Below are positions 34,803-56,869 of a stretch of 64,000 bases of DNA, in pieces. A program made the translations under genes and the position numbers. The first letter of the stretch is position 1, and each line of letters begins with the position of its first letter. The stretch covers positions 4,848,921 through 4,912,920 of the forward strand of contig NC_054885.1 of the NCBI RefSeq assembly GCF_018320785.1, written 5' to 3'. The notes under the pieces are model-generated. The model made no database searches and was not told where the DNA came from. It worked only from the letters and a program-made list of their open reading frames with translations. Source of the stretch: Cheilinus undulatus. Its lineage: Eukaryota > Chordata > Actinopteri > Labriformes > Labridae.

Positions 34803-35590
34803 TCCATACATCTTCCTCTATTTATCCGAGGTCGGGTCGCGGGGGCAGCAGCCTAAGCAGGGAAGCCCAGACCTCCCTCTCCCCAGCCACTTTGTCCAGC
34901 TCTTCCCAGGCCAGCCGAGTGACATAGTCTCTCCAGCGTGTCCTGGGTCTTCCCTGAGGCCTCCTCCCAGTGGGACCTGCCTGGAACACCTCACCAGGGA
35001 GGCGTCCAGGAGGCACCCGACCAGATGCCCGAGCCCCCTCATCTGGCTCCTCAACGCGGAGGAGCGGCAGCTCTACTCCGAGTCCCTCCCGGATGGCCGA
35101 GCTTCTCACCCTATCTCTAAGGGAGAGCCCAGACACCCTGCGGAGGACACTCATTTCAGCTGCCTGTATCCGTGATCTCGTTCATTCGGTCACAACCCAC
35201 GGCTCGTGACCATAGGTGAGGGTAGATCAACCGGTAAATCCAGAGCTTCGCCTTTCAACTCAGCTCTTTCTTCACCACGACAGACCGATGCAGAGACCGC
35301 ATCACTGCTGACGCCGCACCGATCCGCCTGTCAATGTCCCGCTCCATTCTTCCCTCACTCGTGAACAAGACCCTGAGATACTTGAACTCCTCCACTTGGG
35401 GCAGGATCTCATTCCCAACCCAGAGCAGGCATTCCACCTTTGTCCGACTGAGGACCATGGCCTCAGATTTGGAGGTGCTGATTCTCATCCTAGCTGCTTC
35501 ACACTCGGTTACGAACCTTTCCAGAGAGAGCTGAAGGTCACGGCCTGATGAAGCCAACAGAACCACATCATCCGCAAAAAGTGTGGCACA
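34803..35590 (-). mobile_element. 5'-truncated non-LTR retrotransposon (LINE) fragment
   Basis: On the minus strand the translation runs from LFADDVVLLASSG, the reverse-transcriptase active-site motif, through RMERDIDRRIGAASAVMRS and VVVKKELS. After a deletion it continues with SGLSLRDRVRSSAIREGLG and ends GRPRTRWRDYVTRLAWE and LLRLLPPRPDLG. Frame shifts and deletions break it. The 3' end is at about 34803. It was cut just upstream of FADD, where the minisatellite-bearing sequence begins. I do not assign the LINE family. Confidence 0.85.
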
Positions 35591-35599
35591 AATAACTGT

Positions 35600-37075
35600 T
35601 TTCAACATTAGCACCAATGAGGCAACTGTTAGCCAGGATGCTAGCACCAATGAGGCAACTGTTAGCCAGGATGCTAGCACCAATGAGGCAACTGTTAGCC
35701 AGGATGCTAGCACCAATGACGCAACTGTTAGCCAGGATGCTAGCACCAATGACGCAACTGTTAGCCAGGATGCTAGCACCAATGAGGCAACTGTTAGCCA
35801 GGATGCTAGCACCAATGAGGCAACTGTTAGCCAGGATGCTAGCACCAATGACGCAACTGTTAGCCAGGATGCTAGCACCAATGAGGCAACTGTTAGCCAG
35901 GATGCTAGCACCAATGAGGCAACTGTTAGCCAGGATGCTAGCACCAATGAGGCAACTGTTAGCCAGGATGCTAGCACCAATGAGGCAATTGTTAGCCAGG
36001 ATGCTAGCACCAATGAGGCAACTGTTAGCCAGGATGCTAGCACCAATGAGGGAATTGTTAACCAGGATGCTAGCAACAATGAGGGAATTGTTAACCAGGA
36101 TGCTAGCAACAATGAGGGAATTGTTAGCCAGGATGCTAGCACCAGTGAGGGAATTGTTAGCCAGGATGCTAGCACCAGGATGCTAGCACCAATGAGGCAA
36201 TTGTTAGCCAGGATGATAGCACCAGGATGCTAGCACCAATGAGGGAATTGTTAGCCAGGATGCTAGCTCCAATGAGGGAATTGTTAGCCGGGATGCTAGC
36301 ACCAATGAGGGAATTGTTAGCCAGGATGCTAGCACCAGTGAGGGAATTGTTAGCCAGGATGCTAGCACCATTGATTTGACTGTTAGCCAGGATGCTAGCA
36401 CCAGTAATTTAACTGTTAGCCAGGATGCTAGCACCAATGAGGAAACTGTTAGCCAGGATGCTAGCACCAGTGATTTAACTGTTAGCCATGATGCTAGCAC
36501 CAGTGATTTAACTGTTAGCCAGGATGCTAGCACCAGCGATTTAACTGTTAGCCAGGATGCTAGCACCAGTGATTTAACTGTTAGCCAGGATGCTAGCACC
36601 AGTGATTTAACTGTTAGCCATGATGCTAGCACCAGTGATTTAACTGTTAGCCAGGATGCTAGCACCAGTGATTTAACTGTTAGCCATGATGCTAGCACCA
36701 GTGATTTAACTGTTAGCCAGGATGCTAGCACCAGCGATTTAACTGTTAGCCAGGATGCTAGCACCAGTGATTTAACTGTTAGCCATGATGCTAGCACCAG
36801 TGATTTAACTGTTAGCCAGGATGCTAGCGCCAGTGATTTAACTGTTAGCCAGGATGCTAGCGCCAGTGATTTAACTGTTAGCCAGGATGCTAGCGCCAGT
36901 GATTTAACTGTTAGCCAGGATGCTAGCACCAGTGATTTAACTGTTAGCCAGGATGCTAGCACCAGTGGTTTAACTGTTAGCCAGGATGCTAGCACCAGTG
37001 ATTTAACTGTTAGCCAGGATGCTAGCACCAGTGATTTAACTGTTAGCCAGGATGCTAGCACCAATGCCACTGAAT
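35600..37075 (+). repeat. 33-bp minisatellite, roughly 45 units in three sequence blocks
   Basis: The unit is CTGTTAGCCAGGATGCTAGC plus a 13-base variable part. Block A (about 35609-36045) has ACCAATGAGGCAA or ACCAATGACGCAA. Block B (about 36045-36365) has AATGAGGGAATTG forms and some shortened units near 36170-36240. Block C (about 36365-37060) has ACCAGTGATTTAA, with CATGATG variants and three successive GCTAGCGCC units at about 36826-36900. Because 33 is a multiple of 3 and the unit lacks stops in several frames, long frames stay open on both strands. The minus-strand one (35255-36175) runs into the LINE. These are not genes. Confidence 0.95.
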
Positions 37076-37175
37076 TCAACACACACTGATATCATCATTA
37101 AATCATATCTGCTGAGGGCCAGTCTCTGGGTTTGTCAGGGTCCAGCCAAATCTGTCAGTGGGTCTAGTTTCCAGT
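37076..37175 (+). repeat. Right flank of minisatellite: dispersed-repeat tail
   Basis: GAGGGCCAGTCTCTGGG and GGGTCCAGCCAAATCTGTCA match the tail at 26445-26470 and, inverted, 28840-28880. This ties the minisatellite to the array-bearing dispersed repeat. Confidence 0.8.
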
Positions 37176-38080
37176 CATTGGGGGTAAATACAATATTTAT
37201 ATCAACTGGGTTAATTTTGGAATTTAAAAAACAAATATCTTTGAACCCCACAAGAGACATGACTGTATGAACTGAAGGTAGCTGCAGCATAATTAACGGA
37301 CCAGAAAACTACACGGTAAATGGTACGGGGATCTGTTGAAGCCAAGTTTCTGCAGACATGATTGTAAATGAGTCATGTAAACTGTGTGGGAATTCCTGGA
37401 AGCCTTTGCCTTCACCTGATTCTACCCGTCTGAGTCACAATCAAGCCAAGTTTATTCTGGAAGGTCTTCTCATTCAGGTGGTGTGATGTTAACTGTCTCA
37501 TCTCATTTGTCACACAGTTCGGCCCCCTTAGCTCTCCCCAGATTAAATAAACATCCTGTGCATGGATCAAAAGTAGGTTAAGCGTCCTGTCCTGCAAACA
37601 CTCACTTCTTACCAAAAGTGTTATTCACCCATGTGGTTATTTACACTCCTAATTCAATAGAAAAGAGGCTGTCATACTTTGGAAAATTTGTCAAACTGAA
37701 CCCTGCAAAGACTGTGGCTAAAAAGGAAAAAGACCAAAAAAGGCGCAAAATCTGAAGGGACATGAGGTTCAAGTAATAACGACGTTTGATAACCCACTGG
37801 TTAACGTGAGATACAGCTAACGTTAGCATTGATTGCCCAAGTAGATTATTTACTGTTAGCCAGAAAATGGCTGAGGCTGATGATATTTTTTACAGTAATG
37901 TAATTCTATAAGCAAAGTGTAAACCCAAAGTAAATATTTGCTAGGAATTTTCTCAATGGCTCAAATAGTGGGGAAGTTTTGTTTGTGGAGATGCTAACAT
38001 TAGCTAGCATTGCTCTCTCGCTAGCAACTCCTTAATGTCAAATGAACATCGAAATACAGAGTAACGGTTAGCTTAAGTCT
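37176..38080. other. Intergenic DNA, no gene recognised
   Basis: No conserved frame or RNA gene seen. Confidence 0.5.
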
Positions 38081-38084
38081 TTTT

Positions 38085-38255
38085 GGGGGGCCTTTTCAAG
38101 CCTTTATTAGATATTGGATGACAGTGGATGGGCTCAGAAATAGGGACGGGGGGGGGGGGAGACATGCAATAAAGGGCCACAGCCCGAATTCGAACCCAGG
38201 CCGCCCGCGAACATGGTGTGCATCTTAAACCACTCGACCATCTGGGCACCCCTTA
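38085..38255 (-). mobile_element. tRNA-derived SINE, copy 1
   Basis: On the minus strand it starts GGTGCCCAGATGGTCGAGTG (pol III A box, like tRNA-Ser/Leu) and has a B-box GGTTCGAATTC about 50 bases on, followed by a non-tRNA body ending near 38085. A poly-G tract sits at 38148-38160. The absence of a foldable tRNA 3' half shows this is a SINE, not a tRNA gene. The same family recurs at 41670-41838. Confidence 0.8.
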
Positions 38256-38257
38256 GT

Positions 38258-38960
38258 TTGAGACATTTGATGAATTTGTTCCTGTACAAAGCTGTTTTTG
38301 CAAAGCTTCTTTTTTGTACTTTTGACGCCGTTGATTACAGTTGCTGTCTTTAAACCATTTCTGTGTAGCTTTCCCCGTATGCTTCGGCTCATTGTCTTGC
38401 TGGGAAATAAAGCCGTAGTCCTCTTGCAAACTGAATAAGACTTCCCTCCAGAGTTTCCTGTATTCATTTTACCCTCTAACTTTACAAGCCCTCCAGGGCC
38501 GGCCGCCTGGAAGCGTCCCCTCAGCATGATGCTGCCACCATCGTGCTTCACAGTGGGGGTGGTGTGTTTGTGGTGACGTGCAGTGTTTGGCGTCCTGTCT
38601 GATGTCCAAAAAGCTCCATTTTGGTGTCATCAGACCAAAGAAGTTTCTCCCACTTGACCATGGAGTCTCCCTCATGACCTTTGGTGAACTCTGCTCTTGA
38701 TTTAATCTGAGTTTTCTTCAACAGGGCCTAAGAACCCGGCCAACACTTGTATGCACTAGTCTCCTTCTTGTGGGCTCTCCTAGTTTGTGAGGACGGTCTC
38801 ATCTAGGCAGATTTACACATGTACCACATATACCACTGTTGGTATGTTAATCTCCTGACTTATACTTTTCAATAACCTTTTCTCTGAGTTGCTTGGCATG
38901 TTCTCTTGTCTTCATGGTTTAATGGTAGCCAAGGAATACAGGTTAATACTTATTTTAAGC
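38258..38960 (-). mobile_element. Tc1-like transposase remnant
   Basis: The minus-strand translation in shifting frames gives WSDDTKMELFGH, TPPTVKHDGGSIMLRG and LVKLEGKMN, the catalytic-core neighbourhood of Tc1-type transposases. Frame shifts are present. The 33193-33725 remnant belongs to a related group. The SINE copy 1 ends directly beside it. Confidence 0.85.
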
Positions 38961-39194
38961 CTATATTTAGCCTACATGCTGGGCTAACCCATCCTTCAAA
39001 AACATAAGACCCACAAATGGCATTATTTTTTAAAAATCAGATTAATTAACACATTTTAACGTCAGCAAGTATAACAGTCTTTCGAAAGGACACTTGAATT
39101 ATACTTTCAAATCAATTATAAACCATTAATACTATATATCGATCCTAAAATGAGCGGTTTGTCTCAAGCAACTCTACTGCTCGTAGATTAACTA

Positions 39195-39348
39195 GTGCTG
39201 GCGCGCCCTCTAGAGGACATGTTTGATTTTCACCGGAAGCTACGCAGCTCTGCTTCACACATGCGCACATAACGGTTGTAATGTCTCCTTTTTACAAGCG
39301 TGTGCTTACAGCCACAACGTAAACAAATATATCTGCTGCTTTGACACC
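39195..39348 (+). promoter_or_regulatory. kri1: Probable kri1 promoter and 5' UTR
   Basis: GC-rich relative to its surroundings. CACCGGAAGC at about 39230 is an ETS-type site, and CATGCGCAC at about 39258 resembles an NRF1 half site; both are common in TATA-less housekeeping promoters. On the minus strand 39202-39216 reads CCTCTAGAGGGCGCG, a weaker CTCF-like match. The start codon follows at 39349. Confidence 0.55.
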
Positions 39349-50606
<11,258 letters not shown>

Positions 50607-50643
50607 AAACAGCTTTTATGGTCCAGGAATTAGATAAAGAAAT

Positions 50644-50763
50644 AATAAAATTCACTTTTTTCACCACTGAGAAGAATTTAAAGAAAACATTTTACTGATA
50701 GCAAAAATGTGATTTTTTTCCTCACATTGTTTGTAAAGTTTATACCAACATAGTGGAAATAAA
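50644..50763 (+). terminator. kri1: kri1 poly(A) signals
   Basis: AATAAA at 50644-50649 and again at 50758-50763. The second is followed by a G/U-rich stretch (GCAGTGTGCTG and TTCTGTTCTG) and is the likelier main signal, giving a 3' UTR of about 170-180 nt. Confidence 0.75.
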
Positions 50764-51289
50764 GCAGTGTGCTGAACAGATTTCTGTTCTGTAATTGTGC
50801 TGTAATTTTATTAAACCAATTATTTCTGACAAAGTCTGTCATAGAAAGTGTCTCATTTGTGATTGATTGTTCAACACGTGTCTCTCTGATTCAAGTGAAC
50901 TTTGAACTGTGTGAAAATTGTCCAAAAATGAAGAATAAGATTTTCTTTCCCACTGTAACTCTGCTGAAATGCTGAGATCTTTCTGGATTAGTGTTTAGTC
51001 TTGAAAAGATCTGACAGCCTAGAGTGTTTGTGCATGATTATTGTTATCACAGTAGCAGTGACACTCTGTGCATTTACATGACCACATAAAAGACTGTGAT
51101 TATTTTTGCACTGAGTGGTGCATGAAAGGTCTGCAACAATGCTGCAGAAAGGCCTTTATGTTTACAGTACTGCAGTTATTCCACTTTGTAGAAGAACCTT
51201 TATTTAAAACTTTTTTTTCCAGTAGCTAGACTTTAATTTTGGTGTGTTTTGCAAACTCCAAGTGTGCTTTCATGTGTTTTGCACCGAGG

Positions 51290-51835
51290 AGAGGCTTCCA
51301 TCTACTCCATAAATGGTGATGGTTGTCCCTCTGGAACTTTGTCCCATCTCAACACAAGATCTCTGGAGTTCAGTCAGAGTGACCGCCAGGTTCTAGGTCA
51401 CCTTTATTACTAAGACTCTTCTCCCCGATTACTGGCCGGGTGACCAGCTCTTGGAAGAGTCCTGGTTGTGCAAAACGTCCTCCATGTGAGGATTATGGAG
51501 GCCACTGTGCTTCAGAGCTGTAAAACTTTTTTCTGATTTCATTGTCAGCTGTGAGGCCCTCTCTAGAGAGGTGTGTGCCTTTCCAAATCACGTCAACAGT
51601 GATCCAGAAAAATGGGAGAAACCTGAGCTAAATTTACAGTGTTAATGCAAAGGTTCTTAATACTTGAATCAATATGACATTTCAGTTTTTTATTCTGATT
51701 AATTACAAAAAAAATGAAATTCTGTTTTCACTTTGTCATGATAGCGTACTGAGTTTAGATTAATGATAATAAACATGAATTTAAACGGCTGTAGCATAAC
51801 AAAACGAAAAAAAGTAAAGGGGGTCTGAATCAGTC
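51290..51835. mobile_element. Tc1-like element fragment A
   Basis: CTGTTTTCACTTTGTCATGA followed by GTACTGAGTTTAGATTAATGA and a right end AAAGGGGGTCTGAAT are the hallmarks of the terminus of a common fish Tc1-like family. The left part (CCTCTGGAACTTTGTCCCAT and ATGGAGGCCACTGTGCTTC) is transposase-region sequence with broken frames. Confidence 0.8.
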
Positions 51836-51969
51836 TTAATTTTGACAGCTATTTTTCGTGTCAGTCACATTTAAGTCATTTCTACCCTTTTTAGTTTTTG
51901 TCAGTCTTTGAGAGTATACTCGGTATACTCCTCTGTTTATTCAGGTACAGCCTGCACTACACCACTGCT

Positions 51970-52175
51970 TATGTCAATGTGATATTTCAGTTTTCTATTT
52001 CTTATAATTTTTCAAAAATTTCTAAAATTCTGTTTTCATGTTGACATGGTGGGGTACTGAGTGTAGATTCATGAAAATAAAAATGATTTTTTTTTTTAAC
52101 TGTAGCATCAGGCTGAAATATAAAATTTATACAAATATATATATATATTAAAGGGGGTCTGAATTCTTTCTAAAT
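51970..52175. mobile_element. Tc1-like element fragment B
   Basis: Repeats the terminal part of fragment A: CTGTTTTCATGTTGACATGG, GTACTGAGTGTAGATTCATGA and AAAGGGGGTCTGAAT, in the same orientation. It is interrupted by a (TA)n run near 52133. The pair may be two insertions or a local duplication. Confidence 0.75.
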
Positions 52176-52684
52176 GCTAGTCTTTTTATTTTTTGTCATG
52201 AAAACTCGAAAACATTTCAGTCTAGTTTTAGTCCATAAAAAGTCCTCACATTTTAGTCTTTACTTTTAGTCCAAGCACTTATTTTCTTTAACCATATACA
52301 TTAAATTTTTCTATGCACCCTGTCAAACCTGGGCTCCCAGCTTTCTACAACTAAGACATACAGATGCATTGTTTTTTGACAGATTTACCCACAGTGGAGA
52401 ACTATCATAGATTTTGAATGTCAGACAAAGCTAAATTACATTTTTGTCTAGTTTTAGTCATCTTAATGAAAACTAAACACCTTTTAGTCATACAATCTAT
52501 TTTTGGTTAGTCTTGGTCTTGTTTTTTGTCACGGGAAAAAGGCTGTCGACAAATATATTTAGTCAGAGTTTTAGCCAAGAAAAATTAACACTGATCTGAA
52601 TACTTTTGTACATGAAAGTAGGCAACCTAATACGACTGGATAATTAGGGCCACACAAGAGAGAAAAAAAAAGAATACATTTTTC

Positions 52685-52812
52685 TTTGACATTACGAGAA
52701 TAAAGTCGTAAATTTCGATTTTTTTCTTGTAAATTTACGACTTTTCTCGTAATATCACCTCGTAATATTACAACTTTATTCTCGTAATATTATGACTTCA
52801 TTCTCATAATAT
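52685..52812. repeat. TTACGA-rich inverted/simple repeat
   Basis: Alternating ACGAGAATAAAGTCGTAAAT and its reverse complement, with CTCGTAATATTA variants. The halves can pair into a long hairpin. No coding content. Confidence 0.85.
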
Positions 52813-53059
52813 CAAATATATATATATTTTTTAAATGTTTTTTTTTTAATCTTTTATTTATTTTTTAAATTTCTTTTATTCTTCCCGTCCTAACCTAAAG
52901 AGCTGAACAGACAGGAAATAAAAGATAAAATCCATAGACTGTAGAAAGAATAGATAAGAAATATAAAGATACATTTTATGAAGTTAAAATCTTAAAAGAC
53001 GACAACGATGCAAAAAAAAAAAGACTAACTTCCTTTGTGTACTGTAGTTCCCGGTTTGA

Positions 53060-53307
53060 CCTCCAGACCTGTAGGTGGCGGCAGCGCGCCGCAGCCTCGT
53101 TCTCTAACAGCGGGAAAAGAACAAGAAGAAAAGTTTGTTTATCTTAACTGCTCCCTCTGATAGAGGAAACTTTAGAGGTCTAGTAGCAACATCCTGCTTT
53201 TGTTAAGCCGTTAAAGACGATTTTATCACAGAAACTTATAGTTATTTGAAGTCTTTAAGTATCTTGTGGACTTTCAGAAACTGTAAATCTCGGTTAAAGC
53301 AGACAGA
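53060..53307 (+). promoter_or_regulatory. Probable TRIM promoter/5' UTR with CTCF-like, repeat-like block
   Basis: CCTGTAGGTGGCGGCA at 53068-53083 matches the CTCF core at 15 of 16 positions. It is followed by GCGCGCCGC and an AAGAACAAGAAGAAAAG tract. The arrangement GTAGGTGGCGG followed by GAAGAAGAA is shared with the spc24 upstream region (58430-58495) and looks like one dispersed fish repeat lying over two promoters. Confidence 0.5.
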
Positions 53308-56300
53308 ATGGCCTCAGAGGAGGACCTGTGCTGTCCCGTCTGTAGGGAGGTTTTCAGAAACCCGGTGTTTTTATTTTGTTCTCACAGTTTCTGTAAAGAC
53401 TGTGTTCACCGCTGGTGGAGTCACAAGACTAAGAGAGAGTGTCCTGTCTGTAAAACCGTGTTTTCAGGCGGCAATCCTCCGTCTAACCTGGTTTTAAAGA
53501 ACCTCTGTGAAGCATTTTTATTAGAGAAAGACCGAAGAGCCTCAGAGTCTCTCTGCTGTCTCCATCCTGAGGAGAAGCTGAAACTGTTCTGTCTGGACCA
53601 CCAGGAGCCGGTCTGTCTGATCTGCAGGGACTCGGAGAAACACCATGGACACGGATTCAGACCTTTGGGGGAAGCTGCTCAGGAACCGAGGAAGAAACTT
53701 CTGGAAACTCTGGAAAACCTGAAGGAGAAACTTAAACTTTCAGAGACCGTTAGAGTCAATCTCGATGAAGCCAAAGAACACATTCAAGTAAGATCGTCGA
53801 AAAATGTTGGGACACCTTTAGATACCACAATGCAATCTCCTTTGAATGAATCAGTTCATCTGGTTGCTTTGATTTTTCACTAGTATTACAATAAAGTTCG
53901 TTAAAAGCATCTAATTTTTAAAGCTAATTTAACAGGAGAAAACCAGTCTAGGTCTGGGCAATATGGCCCAAGCACAACATCTCAGACTATCAAACTTAAA
54001 TTGTTTTTTAAATGTTTGATCCATCTTAAATAAGCAGAAATCACTCAAAATAAGCTTTGCTTTAATTTAATCAGTATGATTTAAAAAGGCAAGCTGAATT
54101 TCTCTTCCAGGGGTAAATTCTAAGTAGTAAATCTGTCTTTAAAGGTACACTGTGTAGTTTCAGATGAGTTGCATGAACACTAATGCTGGCAGCCATGTTG
54201 TTTTTGTCGCTCAGGATAGGGGAAGGTTTGCACTACAGGAGCCCAATGCAAACAGAGGAGAGAGCTCAAGCTGTTGTCAGGGCTTACCTCCTCACCTGCA
54301 AATATGGAGAAAGAATGGCAACATTTTTTAAAATCAGCAACATTTGTGGGAGAAGTTATTAAAAGGGGTCAAAATGAGTGAAAATTTGCAAACGTGGGTA
54401 CAAAAAGAGGTAAAATTTTGTCCAAATTGTGGAAAAAATTGCAATATTGGGTGGGAAAAGTGGTTCAAAAGTGGCACTAATAAATATTTCCAGCATTAGA
54501 ACCCAATAATAGTGTGACACACTTTCAGCTCCAAAAAACAATGAAGACATCAACCAACACAGGATGTCTAGATCATCTATTACAGGGGTGTCAAACTCGA
54601 TCACAGAAGGGGCCGGATTCTGAATTCAGGTCTAACCTGAGGGCCTAACAGGGTCCACATTAAACAAACTCATTAGTTCAAAAGGTCAAAACACAAAATT
54701 AGATGTTAAGATAATGCTTTTAAAAGGCAAATATATATAAAAAGAAAGTCAAGATCATGTTTTTAAGGCCAAAAGATGACTTGAAATTTAAAACTGTGAA
54801 CATAAAAGGTACAAGTATGAGATAAAAAGTCAAAATTATAAATTGAAAAGGTCAAAAAATGAGATAAAAAATCAAAGAAATAATTTAAAAAGCCTAGATA
54901 CTAGCTAAAAGTCAAAATAATAAATGTACAAGGTCAAAATATGAGATAAAAAGGCAATTATAAATAGAAAAAGCCAAAATATTAGACAAAAGTCAAAATA
55001 TAAATTGACAAAGTCAAAATATGAGATAAAAAATCGAAATAATCAATTTAAAAAGCCTAAATATTAGCTAAAGGTCAAAATGATAAATGTAAAAGGTCAA
55101 AATATGGGATAAAAAGTCAAAATAATAAATGTAAAAGGTCAAAATATGGGATAAAAAGTCAAAATGATAAATATAAAAGTTCAAAACATAAGATAAAAGT
55201 CCAAATAATAGATAGAAGTCATAACTGTGCTATGCAAAATTGAAAATATAAAATGAAAACACAAATAAATTTCCCACATTTCTTTTTATCTAATTATTTT
55301 TACTCTTTATTTTATTTTATTTTTTACATTTTTCTGACTTAAGGATATTTGATATCATCAAGGTTAAGTTTACATTTTTATACTGAAGGAAATCTGCAGA
55401 CCTTATATTTTAGGGCCAGTTATAATAAGAATAGGATATAACTGTACCACGGGCCAGACTTGGCCCCGGGCCTTGAGTTCGACACCTCTGGTCTACTATA
55501 TTTGTAAGCTGTGGAATCTATACATTTATGTAAATTGTTTAAATCGATCAGGGTTATATAAATAATCAAGAATCAGGATGAAAAGGTTGAGACCAGTCAT
55601 CATGTGATCAATAGTACCCAACAGTAACAAAGCCTACAGGAACTACATCTACCTCATAAGAAAGGTTAAATAGAGAGAAAATATCGACTTTTAAACTCTG
55701 GCATCATGACAACCCTTCATCCAGGTCCAGGCTCGACATACAGAAGCACATATTAAGGAACAGTTTCAGAAGCTCCGCCAGTTTCTGGAGGAGGAAGAGG
55801 AGGCGAGGCTGTCCGCGGTGAAGGAGGAAGAGGAGCAGAAGACTCAGAGGATGACGGAGGTGATGGAGGCTCTGAGCAGAGAGGTAGACGCTCTATCAGA
55901 GGCGGTCAGAGCGACTGAGGAGGAGCTGAGGAACGACGACGTCACATTTCTACAAAACTACAGAGCTGCAGAGCAGAGAGCCGAGCAGCGCCTCCTGCTG
56001 GAGGATCCACAGCTGCCTCCTGGAGCTCTGATGGACCAGGCCAAACACCTGGGCAACCTGGGCTTCAACATCTGGATCAAGATGAAGGACATGGTCTCCT
56101 ACACCCCTGTCATTCTGGACCCAAACACAGCTGGTCCAAACTTCATCCTGTCTGAAGATCTGACCTATGGGAGAGGAGAGTGGGGCAACAAGACTCCTGA
56201 CAACCCAGAGAGGCTGGCTGTCCCACGGTGCGTCCTCAGCTCTGTGGGCTTCGACTGGGGGACCCACAGCTGGGACGTGGAGGTCGGAGACAGTGAAGGG

Positions 56301-56651
56301 TGGTCTCTGGGTGTGTTTGCAGAGTCTGGACCCAGGAAGGGAGACATAGAGGCGGCTCTGTGGAGGATACGCCTCCAAAAAGGTCAGTACAGAGCCTACT
56401 CACCTATTTCTCCAACCGTTCTTCTCTCATTGAGGGATCGGCTCCTCAGGGTCAGAGTGAAACTGGACTGGACCAGAGGGAAGCTGACGTTCTCAGACCC
56501 TGACTCCAATGAAAACCTTCACACCTTCAGATACCCGTTCACTGAGAAGATGTTTCCGTTTATCGGATGTACTGACAAAATAAAGATTTTACCTCGAAAG
56601 GTGCAAGTGACTCAAAAAAAAGATCCAGCACACTCCTTAGTCAGGAGATAA
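53308..56651 (+). CDS. TRIM35/A33-like RING-B-box-SPRY E3 ubiquitin ligase
   Basis: Two coding exons, 53308-53787 and 55725-56651, joined in phase 0; predicted 468 aa. RING C3HC4 is at residues 8-48 (C9-x2-C12, C24, H26, C29-x2-C32, C45-x2-C48). B-box type 2 is at about 83-115 (C83-x2-H86, C95, C103-x2-C106, H112/H115). Coiled coil runs about 125-275 and is very Glu-rich. B30.2/SPRY runs about 285-460 with SYTPVILDPNTA, SWDVEVGD, LDWTRGKLTFSDPD and MFPFIG. The SPRY probably binds substrate and the RING recruits an E2. Fish relatives as I recall split the coiled coil and SPRY over several exons; here both sit in one 927-nt exon, so introns seem lost. Start ATG has good context (AGAATGG). This family is large in fish, so an exact orthologue is not claimed. 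Confidence 0.92.
54360..54560. repeat. Short A-rich array plus tail of the dispersed repeat (TRIM intron)
   Basis: AAAAGGGGTCAAAATGAGTG units, then ATTTCCAGCATTAGAACCCA and TTTCAGCTCCAAAAAACAATG, which parallel 26315-26365. The minisatellite-like unit itself is not present here; the copy ends before it. Confidence 0.65.
54593..55490. mobile_element. hAT-like element with AAAAGTCAAAATATGAGATA array (TRIM intron)
   Basis: Ends CAGGGGTGTCAAACTCGATC and TTGAGTTCGACACCTCTG are inverted repeats; GGGGCCGGATTCTG and CCACGGGCCAGACTTGGCC lie just inside. Flanking 8-mers ATCTATTA and GTCTACTA match at 6 of 8. About 550 bp of the interior is a tandem array of AAAAGTCAAAATNATAAAT and GGTCAAAATATGAGATAAA units. 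Confidence 0.9.
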
Positions 56652-56852
56652 TCGTTACTTTATACAAGGCTGATATTTCAGAGACTATCATAAACTGGAC
56701 AGAGGTTATCCAGAATATTCAGTACCTCACATTTTAAGACAATCATTCTGCTGTTTAGGTTTGAAATATTCTCATTTGGGAATATTGTCAATGTTTTTGT
56801 GCAACTGAGGTAATGTGCAGGAGATTCCCTGCAATTTTTGGGAATTGGAAAC

Positions 56853-56858
56853 AATAAA
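56853..56858 (+). terminator. Candidate TRIM poly(A) signal
   Basis: AATAAA about 200 nt after the stop codon. The downstream region is T-rich rather than clearly G/U-rich. A further candidate, GGAATAAAGG, lies near 57261. Confidence 0.5.
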
Positions 56859-56869
56859 TATCTCAATAC

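Noticed and set aside
35600-37075. CRISPR-like array
   Set aside because: There are no unique spacers; the whole unit repeats directly, and the DNA is vertebrate.
35255-37089. Four long reading frames of 216-306 codons on both strands
   Set aside because: They follow from a stop-free 33-bp unit; the translations are pure repeats and one runs into a LINE fragment.
38170-38252. Functional tRNA gene on the minus strand
   Set aside because: A and B boxes are present but the tRNA 3' half does not fold, and a second copy with the same body shows it is a SINE.
38469-38675. Minus-strand frame as an independent gene
   Set aside because: Out-of-frame reading of a decayed Tc1-like transposase.
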